Of a stretch of DNA of 64,000 nt, positions 16,255 through 28,900 are shown in pieces. Position 1 is the stretch's first letter. Every line of letters begins with the position of its first letter. Source of the stretch: RGIG8767 sp964531805 (GTDB taxonomy: Bacteria > Bacillota > Clostridia > Lachnospirales > Lachnospiraceae); the NCBI GenBank assembly GCA_964531805.1, contig CAZHGE010000004.1, positions 1 to 64,000 on the forward strand, given 5' to 3'. The notes under the pieces are model-generated. The model searched no databases. It saw only the letters and a program-made list of their open reading frames with translations, and was not told where the DNA came from. The position numbers were made by a program, and so were the translations under genes.

Positions 16255-16742
16255 ATGTCTAATAAGATGGCTCGCGAAGCGTGGCATCGTTTGGTTTTAG
16301 CTTTTTGCGGGTATTGTAGTGTTTCAAGTTCTGAAAGGTGGAAATGCTCGAAAACTAAAAGCACTTGCTGGGCAGGTGTGTTCTCAGACAACTATAGCTT
16401 CAAGTAAAAAGGAATGCGGTAGTAATTTGGACTATTTTTTTAGAGTCAATTCTACATAGCCCAAAATATATCACATTAGACATGGATGATGCACGCTTTA
16501 ATGGGAATTTGGATTATATTACGTATAACACAATATAAAGTCCAGGAATACTCAACTTTTTGGACTTTTGGGGTAAAATAATGCCAAAATAGTCCGAAAT
16601 GCAAGAAATTTATTAATCATACTAGAAAATACATGGATATTTGGATTTATTATTATAAATATGATTAAAAAAGTCCAAAACTAATCAGGAAGAACAGGAA
16701 AAGTTAAATATCATGTGTTTTTTATTGCTTGAATGTGTAGTT
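16255..16742. other. Intergenic region with recurring AGTCC/GGACT motifs
   Basis: About 490 bases with no supported gene. GGACT or AGTCC cores in A/T-rich surroundings occur at 16426-16433 (TTTGGACT), 16537-16543 (AAAGTCC), 16562-16568 (GGACTTT), 16591-16595 (AGTCC) and 16671-16680 (AAGTCCAAAA). The second and third form an inverted pair. Their density upstream of a giant surface-protein gene suggests binding sites for an unknown factor; this is inference. Confidence 0.4.
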
Positions 16743-16802
16743 AAAACGTGATTAAATTTTCACATTGGAAACGGCTGGAAAACCGCGTAAATATCACGTT
16801 TT
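16743..16802. repeat. Inverted repeat just upstream of the giant-gene promoter
   Basis: AAAACGTGA (16743-16751) and TCACGTTTT (16794-16802) are perfect 9-bp arms around 42 bases, and CGG..CCG can pair inside. It ends 15 bp before the -35 box. Candidate operator or upstream transcription block. Confidence 0.45.
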
Positions 16803-16817
16803 TCGACATTGTATACA

Positions 16818-16846
16818 TTGACTTTTTTTCGGGGGGGGTATAAAAT
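16818..16846 (+). promoter_or_regulatory. Promoter of giant protein 1 with a T7 and G8 tract over the spacer
   Basis: TTGACT (16818-16823) and TAAAAT (16841-16846) are separated by exactly 17 bp. The spacer is six T, one C, eight G (16831-16838) and TA; with the last T of the -35 box the T run is seven. Slippage in the G tract would change the -35/-10 distance and so the promoter strength. The predicted start of transcription (about 16853) lies before ATG 16909, which agrees with the chosen start codon. Confidence 0.7.
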
Positions 16847-16908
16847 AGAAGATGTATGAGTGTCGAAATTTGCAGAATAAAAATATAAATTATGAAAGGG
16901 GACTCATT

Positions 16909-19900
16909 ATGAGAAAAATGAGACGAGTTTTGGCATTTGCTCTTGCTGTTATGATGTTTATGAGTAATACAGTAATGGCATCTGCAACATCCACATCCAG
17001 CGTACCAGAGGGTACAATTGTGGAACAAAATACAGATGAAGTTAATCCAGTAGAGATTACGACATCATCTTCCGGAGAGGAGGAAAGTACACCTGCGGAA
17101 GTGGTAGAAGAGTCATCTGCTGAGCCAAGTGGAGAAGGAAGCGATGTAACACCTTCTGAACCAAGCGGTGAGGGGGATGATGTTACAGATCCTTCTGACG
17201 AAAGTGGCAGTGATGAGGTTGCAAGCAGCGAAGCTACAACCGAAACTGTAACAGAAACTACAACCGAGACTGTAACTGAAACGGTTACGGAAGAGACAAC
17301 TGTAGAAGAAACCACAGAAGAAGAGACGACTGAGGAAGAGACTACAGAAGAACTTCCTGAGGCTCCGCTTTTGAAGTCGGAAGGTGATACGCAAAAAGAT
17401 GATGGTGAAGTTGTAAATGCATATATAAATAATACAGGATACTATTTTAAAACCATTTCTGATGCGATTTATTATATTGATAATAATGTACAGCCCGGAA
17501 CATATTGTTACATTAATTTAGATCCACTAGACGCAGGAGAAAGTTATTCTGTTTCAGGTAATGATCTTGTTTCCACATCTGGAGCAGATATTACACTGGG
17601 ATTGTCACAGGATATTGATGTGACAGCGGATAATGGAAATACTGTACAAGTAAATATTAGTATTCAAGGTTCAGAGGATGAACAATATTCTATGAATCTT
17701 GCAGATGATGTTTCGCTTCAGTTGATTGAAGGAAGCAGCAAGGAAAGATATTACTGGAGAAACTTTGATATTAATTTCTCAGTCTCAGAAAATAATGTGG
17801 GAGATTTTATTGTCGGAGAGGAAAATGCCAGTGTGGCAGAAAATGATTCGGATGCTACTGTTGCTTATTTTACAGGCGTAAATATGAACAATGTGGAAGA
17901 TGCTTATTTTTATGCTGGCTTCCAAAGTGAATATGTATATCAGGATGGCAGTTTGTACGCAGGGGATGGAGTAACATTTGATGATGTAACAATAGCACTT
18001 CCAGAACGCAATGATAGTACACACTTTTATCCGGATGTATATTTTGGCGTCCCAGTGGAAGCAACAACATTGAGTTTGGATGGTTCTTTATGGGTAAATG
18101 ATCTTACTGTTGATGGTTCTATGACAGCAACTGATACAAGTAGTTTGTATGCTTTTGGAGCTTTAGAGATAGCTAACTTTAGTGCTACAAGAGAAACTGC
18201 TGAGAATTGCTTTAACATTTGGTTATATGATTCATATGCTGCCGGAACTCCAAATAGAACCTGGTTAGGAACGGCTTCACTCAAGTTTAGTGGATATTTA
18301 GATGCTTCCCTTGCATTGTCTTTAAATAAATCCGAAGCTGTATTTACAGACAATGGATGGAATTCAGAACAACTTGATTATGAAATTGGGGATACCATTG
18401 CAACGGTTACACTTGGGGAAGATGAAGCGTTGGATAGTTGTTCATTAGTAAATCCTAACAATTATGGCATATGGGTTCCAAGCACTGCTTTTTGGTACCT
18501 GGAACCAGTAGCAACAGAGGATGAAACGGATGGCAATACGTATAATTTAGTAATCAAAGAATCACCGGATGAGATTGCTGTATGGGTGGATCCGGATGGT
18601 GATGACCGTGATAATATGGGGCATTACTTTGCAAACTTTCAGGATGTAAAGGACTTCATTTTAGAAGATGAGTCTGCTGCAGGATATGTGATCAGTGTAA
18701 ATGAAAGTGACCTTGAAGTATCAGGGGATGTGTTGGACTACTCATCATTTACAGGAACTTTCCAAAACGAAGAAGGTCAGGTAGTAGGGGCAAATATTTC
18801 GTTAAATCTCAATGGTAACACTTTAAAGGTTACCGATAATGCAACCATAGCGGTGGACCATATCAATGGTGCCGTTTACAACGAAAATGTAGAAATAGCA
18901 GGTAGTTTCTCTGATATTAGTTTAGCAGAAAAAGAAGGTATCACTCTGACTCTTGCACCGAGAGCATTGAATCAGTGGGGAAATTATTCGATTGGTAGTT
19001 ATGCAATCCGCATCCTTTCCAATACATCTAATATTAAGATTGGTAGAGAGGCTGATTGGGCTACCAGTGAAGCCTATATGGGTATTACATTTGTGAATGA
19101 AGTGATGAATATGGACTTATACGGTCGTGTAAATATTGAAAGTACTTCTCAGACAAATGTAATTAATAACTTATATGTACATAATGTCAGTGAAGAAAAT
19201 AATTGGCAGGAAGCATATATTACAAATATGACGGTGAAGCATTTATATGCAACCGAAGGTAATGTTGGCTTTGATAAAGTAAATGTTACAAATACTTTAT
19301 ATTTAAAATCCGGTCAGAACTTTGGCGTAAAAGCAGGTGGTTCCGCGGAAATTAAAAATGTAGAAGTATGGGAAAATGCAAATGATCCGTATGCATGCGC
19401 TTCTTTTGAATTAGAAAGAACGATGAAACTTGCAGCAGAGGATGATGTTGAGAATCCTACTTTTACAGGCGCAACAGAAAAAGTAAAGACCAGTACAATT
19501 AAAATTACTGGAACGGTTGATCGTCAGGGAAATGCACAGCCTATCATGGTTAGAAAATTGAAGGGCTGGGAATATACAACTACGGATGAAGACGGATATG
19601 AAGAGCGTCACTACAATTCAAGATTAGAAGAATTTGTAAATGGTGAAACGGTTATCACATCTACAAATACAACGGTATCACCAGATTCTTTCTGGATTGA
19701 GGGAAATTACCGTTTTCTCCAGCGTTCCGGTACGGCATTAAAAGTAGCCGGTGCTGTATTAAAAGTGATTTACGAAGGAGAAAACTGGAATGAAGAACTG
19801 TATACTTCATTAGAAGAAGCTGTAAAAAATATGCCGGCTGATTTTAATAGTGAAAGTGGCAGATATATTTTCCAGATTCTTAATGATACAAAACTGACGG

Positions 19901-22900
19901 CAGATGTAACAGTTCCTGATTTTGTTGAAGAACTTATTTTTGAGACAGAATCATATGGATATCATGATGAGGAATTAGATGATTGGGTTTCATTTGATAA
20001 TACACGTTATCAGAAATTCCTTGATTTAAATGGTAAGAAAATCAGTACATCAGCGGGAATACGTATGTTTGGCGGCGTGCGTATCTACAGCAGTATTGCA
20101 ACAGCAGGTAAGCTTGTGTCTACGAATGGAGAGTGTGCTTTGGAAATCAGGGAAGAGCATACATTTGTGGATGCAGATGGAAACGAAGTGGAGAGATCGC
20201 TTGTATTAGATAATGTTCTTGTTACAACAAAAGAGGGCGGCGTAAATATCTGGTGCATGGATGAGTACGGTAATGATGCTGATAACCGCGGCAATATTAT
20301 GAGAGCATCTTTTGAAACAAGAGGTTTCTTTGTTGAGGGCGGAAACTGGATCATCGAGGATAATGAGAAGTCCAAAAACTATATTAAGGCCGCTGATTTC
20401 CGTGTGAATGGCTGTAATATTGAGGACGAAAATGCGGAGAGTTATGTTGAAGAATCGTATCTTGCTGTCAGTCAGCTTACCTTAGCAAATGGTTATGGTG
20501 AGATTTATGGCGGATTAGATGCTGGAACAGTAACACTTTCAACAGCTGGGCTTGATATTTATGGTTGGACAAATATACCAATTCTTTCAGCAACGAATAG
20601 TGATGTTTGGGTAAATGGAAGTTTATGTTCAGAAAATATTTCCCTGAACAAAACGAATTTATACGAATATTGGCACGTTGAAGTTGCAACAAAACTTACC
20701 ATGTCCAATGGCGCACAGGTTGAAGTATGGAATGACTTCCATGCAAAAGAAATCTCTTCAGCAGCATCTAAGATTTTAGTTGCACCGGAAGGCGGTGGAA
20801 GTTTATATACAGATAAACTTTCTGTTACAACAGCATACGCAGGCGATGCAGTGGGTGATTATACATTGCAGAATAATGGACAGATTTTGGTAAGAGAAAA
20901 ACTCTCCATGACTGCAGGTACATTGGAAAATGCGGGTCTTATCGAAGCTGGTGAAGTGGCAGTAAAAGATTTAAATAATAGCCAGTTTAATGATCAGAGA
21001 GGCCAAATTCTGTGTAATAAATTTACTAACACAGGAAAAATGTTTTTAAGTGAGGATTCTCATATTTTAATCAATGAATCCGGTACATTAAATAATGTAA
21101 ACGTGGGTGACCGTTATGGTAATTATGGTTTTGCATTAGTAGGTAGAAGTGAGGATGCAACCGTAACCTTTAAGGGAACCTTTACAAGAAATGATGAAGA
21201 ACAGCAGTTATTAGGTTTTGTAACCAATGAATATGTTGATAAGATTGGTGACAACAGCCCGGCAGTAGATGAGAATGGCAATGAGTATACAGATTATCAT
21301 TGGGATTGGATTAATCTTTCCAATGACAATGGTACTCCTGATTACTGGGATGATGATTATGATGCTGATTATGTAATCGCATTAGAACCAGATACGGTAT
21401 TATTCAATACAGAAATTTCCTCATTCCCAGTAGAGGCGGTTCGTGTGCTTCCTTGGACTGTAGATAATGGGGAAGGACGCGTAGATAATAGCAACAATGC
21501 TGTATACCAGTCCGGTAAGGAATTGAAGATTATTGGTGAGTATATTCACGTTTCTACACTCAGTGCAAGTGGTGAAACATGGCTGAAGTCCTTTACAAAC
21601 TGGAAGGATGCAGTGGCTTATATCAATGCTCTCAACAATGCATCTGTTACATATATTATTGATATTAATGCAGATATAGATGTGAAAGGAAAATTAGATT
21701 TACCTGCAAAGGCTGCACAGGTTTTAATCCGGAGTGGAAGAAGATATGAAAGCAATGAAGGATGGGTTTCTGAACCAATCGTACTTTCATACCAGGGAGA
21801 TATTACATTAAATACGCTTACGGTATTTGAAAATATCCGCTTAGAGCCATATGCAATTTCTAATGGCAAGATTGTGCCATATAAGAGCAGTATTGATACA
21901 AGAGGCAAATTATTAGACCTGTCAAATGTAAAAGTGTGGGCTAGAAAGTACAATGAGGACGGTATTACATTTACCTATGAAAACGCTTCGTTAAAAGCAG
22001 TCAAAGGAACTGCAGCAACACAGGTTAATTTACAGAATGGTACCCATCTTGTTGTAGATACCAAGATTTCGGGATTGAATGAAATTGACCTTACAAATGG
22101 TTCTTCCTTAATCGTTACAGGTGGATTATCCGTAAATAATCTTGTTACGATTTGCTGGGAAGAGGATTGTGATAATCTGATTGTTTCGGTTAATGGAGAA
22201 AAGAGTGTTTTAGAAGTTAAAACTCGACTTAATATGTTCTCTCCTTCTGAAATTAACTGTGAAGGTTCCATGAAAATTAAGGATATCTATTCCAATTGTT
22301 CAGGAAATATCCTTCGTACGGCAAAAGAAAATCAGATTACCATTTCAGGTCGTGTGCTTTCTGATGATATGTCTGTGGCATGGAATAAAGAAAGAGTTGT
22401 TGCGGTAAGAAGCAATGACAATGAAGAAGATATTATAGGTTATCGTTATCCGACAGAGGAAGAACTTAATAATTGGGAAACTGCTGTTGCAGAAGATGAT
22501 AGAGCAGAAGTAATGCCATTCGCAGTAAAAGTTATTGCACTGGATGGCGGATCTAAATTAGCATCTGCACAATTGGTATCTCCAATTTGGTTTGTTACAG
22601 ATAGTGGCGATAATAGATGTGATTTTGATTTTACACACAAAGAAGATAAACTTATCGTAAGTGGTACAAATGAAAATGATGCGGTTGTATTATCCGTTTT
22701 AATGAGTGTAGAAGAGGACAATCTGATCACACAGGAAATGAACCGTTTTGATTCATTACAGGATGCATTTAATGAAATCGATAAGATTGCAAGTCCTGAT
22801 AAGTCATATGTAATTACATTAAATGCAGATGATAAGGCATACAATGAAAAAACAAAGAAAGTAATCGATTACACCTTCCCGAAAAAGGCAAAGGAAGTAA

Positions 22901-25900
22901 TTATTGTCTCTGCGGGTGGAATAAAAACGATTACTTATAATAAAGATCTTAAAATTCAATCAAATGTGACATTTGAGGATATATTATTAAATGCTAAAAA
23001 CAGCGGTACAGTTACATTAGATAAATTCACATTAAAGATGAAAGAAACTATATTGAGTGATGTGGAAGATGGAAAGGCAGTTACATACAGCATTTCCGGC
23101 AGTGGTGTAGCGAAAGGTTCAAAACTAGTATTAACAGACTGTGATATAGTTTCAGTTGATAAATTATCAAATGTGAATACCATTAAATTAGAGAACACAG
23201 ATTTAGTAGTTGCAGGAGAAACTTCAATTGGTGATCTTACCATGATGTATGCAGATACATTTACTGGTCTTAGTAAGATTGCGGTTGCAAATGTAAATTC
23301 TGATTCTGACCAGGCAACAATTGTAACAGCACCAAAATTGACTATAGATAGCAAAACAAAAGCTGTTACTAAGACAGAAGCAACTATGACTGTTTCAGGA
23401 GAAATTCAGGGTAATGTAAACTTTGAATTGAGCAATGGTACGGTTGAGGGAAGATTATCAGTTACTGATACGGATGGACTGGCAAGTCTGGCAGCGGGCA
23501 CCGGTATTCCATTTGTAAGGGCAGCAAAAGCGAATACAGAAACAGTATCCATTGCTGACTGGACTGGATATATTTATAAGAAATCCGGTATATTTGTATA
23601 TAAGAGCCTGGCTCCGCAGGTGGAATTAAGCTATACAAATGAAAGTGGTCCGGTACAGGTTAAATTTGAAACCTTTGCGGATGCAGTTGCTGAAATTAAT
23701 AATCTCAAGACAAAGAGAGATTACACAATCAGATTCTTGTTCCAGGTAGATGGAGAAGGAACACCAGCAGCTATCACAACAGTAGATACACCGATTACTC
23801 TGACTATGCCAAATGTTAACTGTGCAGATACATTGACATTAACAGCAGACACAGGTGCGGATGTATACTACATGAAGGATATTGCATTTAATTCAAATGT
23901 AATATTAGATAATATTAACTTTGTACAGGTGGTTTCTGTAGATAAAAAATATCTTCAGGAAGGCGAGAAGTACCTGACTATTGAAGAGGCAATGAATCGT
24001 TGTGAGAAATTCTACGATCCTGTAAAAGTAACTGTTAAGGGTGCTTATACGCTGAAAGTAAACGGTGATGTTACATTTAATAATGCCATGATACTCGACG
24101 GCAGTGGCAAAGCTGTTTTACTTGTGGATGAAGCGGGTACATTGTATGCGACGCAGCCTACAACATACGTGGAAGACCGACCAAATGCATTTGTAGAAGG
24201 AACTGTTAAAAATTTTGCGACAGTACAGGTTGATGGCGGTTCTCTGTGGGTAAACGAATATACATCGGGTACGTTTGAAAAGATATCATACAAAGCAGCA
24301 GAACTGAATGTTACAACTTTGGATATTACGAATGATGGACGGGCAGCGGTAGGTAATGGAGGCTATATAACTGCTTCTGCTACCGTTAAAAACCTGAATA
24401 TGACAGGTGGTGAATTGGATGTTTATGGTAAAGCGGCATTTACAAATGTTACTTTATCGGGCTATTTACCGGAAAATGAAAGCGAAGCAGATATTCCGGA
24501 TATTGCTGTATACGGACAGACATTCAATATTACAGGTACCTTGACAACTACAAGTGGTGCATATTTACAGACTGTATTGGATGAAAAGAAATTAACATCT
24601 GTATTAAATATTTCTGGTAACGTGGTATTAGAAGATCCAGATGATAAGATTGTTGTAAATGTAGAAGGTCCAGAAGGATTCTATCTTGGTGGAACTTATC
24701 CAACTGTAGATAAAAAGGGCAATGAAGTAGAAGCTGTTTATAGTAATAAACTGTTAACTGCTTCCAAAGCAAATATCAGTGCATTTAAAGCAGATTCAGA
24801 ATGCTTAAAAGATAATGCACAAGAATATCAGATTGAACAGGATACAGAAGGTTACATTTTACAGAAGTCTGGAAATGACATTCTTGTCCGTTATTCAGAC
24901 GAAATAGAAGTAGCGCTTTCTACAGTAATTTATGGCGAAAATGGAGAGTTCATAGACACTTCATTGTATAATTACTATACATCCTTCAATGAAGCAGTAG
25001 CGGTAATTGAATCCTTAAAAGATACTTCTGTATCATATGAAATCGAATTACTGAATGATGTTGGTGGAGATATTGTTAAGGATGAAGTTACTTATGAAAA
25101 GGTAAATCTGCCATCAAAAGCAGCAGACTTAAGTATTTTTACAGCAAATGGCAGTGCTATCTATTATAATAACGATCTTTCTTTAGGTTGTGATACACAT
25201 TTCTGTGGTGTTGATTTAAAACCACAGGGTGCAAATGGTAAAGAAAAGGGTATTTCTGTTAATGGTTATACTTTAAGTTTAGACCATATTGCCTCAACAC
25301 AGATTGGTAAGATTACAGGTAAAAATAAAGCGGATACAGTATGGCTTTATCTTCCACAGGATCTTACAATTTCTGGTGATATTACAAATGTAATGGATTT
25401 AGTACTGGTTAGTACAAATGAGAATAGTAATGATGTGGCAAAATTATCGGTAACTGGAAAAACGACTGTGACAAACCTTGTTTATGCTAGTGCGTCCAGC
25501 TTAACGGTAGGCAAAGGCTCGACAATCAAGAATATTATTAGTCCATTATCTGAGGCTATGGTAAATGAACTGTATTATTCCGATTTAAGTATCACAGGAG
25601 ATATTACGGTAAGTCATCCTGATAGTAGATTTAATTTCTATCATGTAATCGAAAGAACACCTGCACAGTATGATGCCAAAGAGGTAAAACTTAATCTGGT
25701 TGCAGACAGCAAATTAATATCTGTAAAACAGGCAGACCTTACAAATGTTGTATTCTATAATGCAGATAGTAATTTAATTGCAAATGCACAGTGGTCAACT
25801 GGAGCAGTTTATGCAGTAGAAGATCCTAGAAATGCAGTAACTGTTTATAAGGCAGATGAAACAACCAAACTGGCAGACTGTGTGGACTTGGCACAGGCAA

Positions 25901-28900
25901 CTGCATACATTACGGCAAAAGCAGATAAGAATGCTGACTATGTAATTGGTATTGCAGGTGATATAGCAGATCCTGCTGTTACAGACACAACTGCAGTAAG
26001 TAAGATTACAATGCCTGCTAAGGATAAGATGGCTTCCTTAGTGGTGGATGGTACAAATGAATCAGAAGATCCTGTTATTACATTTACAGGCGATATCGCA
26101 ACAAACGGTGTCGTAACCTTACAGGATATCCAGCTTAAGAACAGCGCTGATTTCTCTATTGCACATAAGAAAAACAGTGATGTGAAGAAGGATGGTATCA
26201 TTGGCAGAGGTGAACTGGCATTAAACAATGTAACCGTTGTTATAACAGAGACTCTTTCTAACGGAAAATCTGTTGTAAAAGGTTATCTGAAAAATATTAC
26301 CGGTGAAAAGAATGTAACAAAACTGGCTATTAATAACATGTCAGAAGTTATGGTAAATGCAGTTGGTAGTATAACAGAAAAAGACACGCTGAATTTATCA
26401 GGCGGTATTACAAATATCGCAGAAATGAAATTATATGATACTGCACTTGTTACAAATGCAAAATCCGAAGTGAATGAGTTAAAATTAGCATCAGGCGGTT
26501 CATGGGTTGGAATGAATGCAACAATCATCGGATCGGTAGATAACAGTACACAGGACAGCATGAGTTATTTAGGAACATATCTTGCAAAAGGTGTTCCGCA
26601 GATGACAATTAATGGAACTGTTAATAAACCAGTTATGATGAAATTGTATGATTTTGCAACGAAGAAAGAGATTTATGAGGGCCGTTCAGGAGATGATCTC
26701 AATAAATCTCAGGCAGACTTATACCAGAATCAGCCATTAGTAATTGCAAAAACAGAAGCAGCAGAACAGTTTATCGCAGAACCATTTACTAATTGGAATG
26801 GAAGTGATGTGGAATTTGCTGGTAATGTAAATGCGCGTAAAGATGCGAAGAACTATGTTTACAATGGTGATATTTCCGGAATGGAAGTAATTTTGGAAAC
26901 CTATACTGAAAATGGACTTCCTTCTGAAACTTATGTGGCAACATATGCAGATGCAATCACAATTATCAACAATATTGGTGATAAGAATGCGGATTATAGA
27001 ATTATCCTCCGCAATATTCCAATAAACTATGATGATGAAGGTAACAAAGTATATGGTAATGATGGTATCATCAAGACAGCTGGTAAGGACGGTGTAGCAG
27101 CATATGGTTCACTGGCACTTCCAGCAGCAAATAAAGCAAAATCACTTACTATTATGAGTGAAGATGCGGGAAATAAGGTTATTGTAGAATACACAGGAAC
27201 CATGTCTCCGAAGTGTGATTTGACCTTTGAAAATGTAATATTGACAGAAGGTACCACAAAGACGGTCGATAAAGAAGTTGTATTTACACCTTCTAACTAC
27301 GTTACACCAGTACTTGGCAGCGTAAGAGTGACATTTGGCGTAGGTACATCTACTTTAAATGCACATGCCACAGCAATGGCGAATATTGCAGATAATGAAC
27401 TTGCTATGTATGGACTGGAAGGAAATGCAGAATATGCGCTTGTATTCAGCAAAGTAACATCAAGCAAGGGTAGTGTATTAGAGGTATGCGGTAATGCGGC
27501 ATATGTAATTGGTGATGCGGCTCTTGCAACACTTCATGCCGGAGAAACAGGTGTATTATCTGTAAAAGGAAAAGTAACAGTTACAGATGTATTTGTGTAT
27601 ATTTCAGGAACAATGCTTTTAACCAGCAAGAACTCTATTAAGATTACAAATATTGTTGGTAATGGTGAATTGGCTATTAATACAACTTATACAAATAAGG
27701 ATTGGTTGAAGGCAACACCACAGCTTACAATTGATGGTATTTTAGGAAACGGTACAGATTTGACAGTTTATCAGTATATGTACGATACGGATATGAAAGC
27801 ATATCGTCTCTTAAATGATGACGAAGTAATGGATGTCACAATTGAACCGGAAGATAAGCCGGCAGCGTACCAGAAGGTGATTACAGCACCAAAATTACAG
27901 GTTTCTGAGGATGTAAGAATTGTAACAGATGCAGAATCATTCAATTATTACAGTCTGTTCAAGATGGATGGAGCTGTATATCTGTCACTTTATCCTGCTT
28001 GTATTGATATAGTGGGTTATGTGATGGTTGACGAAGATGAAGAGGCGGTTAGACATGAAACATACAAAGGAAGCTTCTTTACATGGGAACAGGCTGTTAA
28101 AGAAATTGATAAACTGAACTTTGCACCTTCGAAGACGAATGCAGGATGGAATTACGATATTATTCTTCGTGAGGATATTGGTGCTTATGGTGAGCCAATT
28201 AAGAACTTAACACTGCCAGCTAAGGCAGCAAAAGTTACAATTGTTGGTGAAGATGATTACTATACAAATGATCAGGGCGAACTAAGTTTAGATGAACAAG
28301 GTAATCCAATTGCAGATATCGAAGGTATCATGATGACTGGAACAACAGTCACTCTTAAGACAGACCTTGAAATCCGTGTTCCAATCGTAGCAATGAAGAA
28401 GACTGGTAATAATTATTATGACACAGTTTATACATTGAATACTGGTAATTATGACTTACTTATGAATGAGGTTCCAAGAGGCGCAGACTATGATAATATG
28501 GGCTGGCACGAACCGATGATGAAACTTTCCGGTTCTGCAAAGGGAACAGCAACTATCATTCCGGAATTTGCTCCAGAAGAAGATGGAACCACATACAACA
28601 ATATGTTTACACAGATTAGCAATGTGGGAATTGTAACATTAGGAAATACCAGCTTCTATGATGACAATCTGGGAGATGACACAAATGGACGTTCCTGCTT
28701 TGCGGTTTCAGATGGTATTTCAGGAGTTGGTGAATTGATTCTTAAACCGGGAGCAATGGCTATCAGTGATAAGAAGGACATCAATGTCAAGAACCTGACC
28801 ATGGGCGAAAGTGAAGAACCATTCCCGGTAGTCGAAGAAGATGAAAAACCGTTCCCAGTAGTGGATGGTATGGGATATCCACCAAATGAATTACAAAGTG

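Noticed and set aside
16117..16407. 96-codon plus-strand ORF after the 97-residue gene
   Set aside because: It starts inside that gene in another frame, runs through the strong terminator at 16225-16254 and has no ribosome site.
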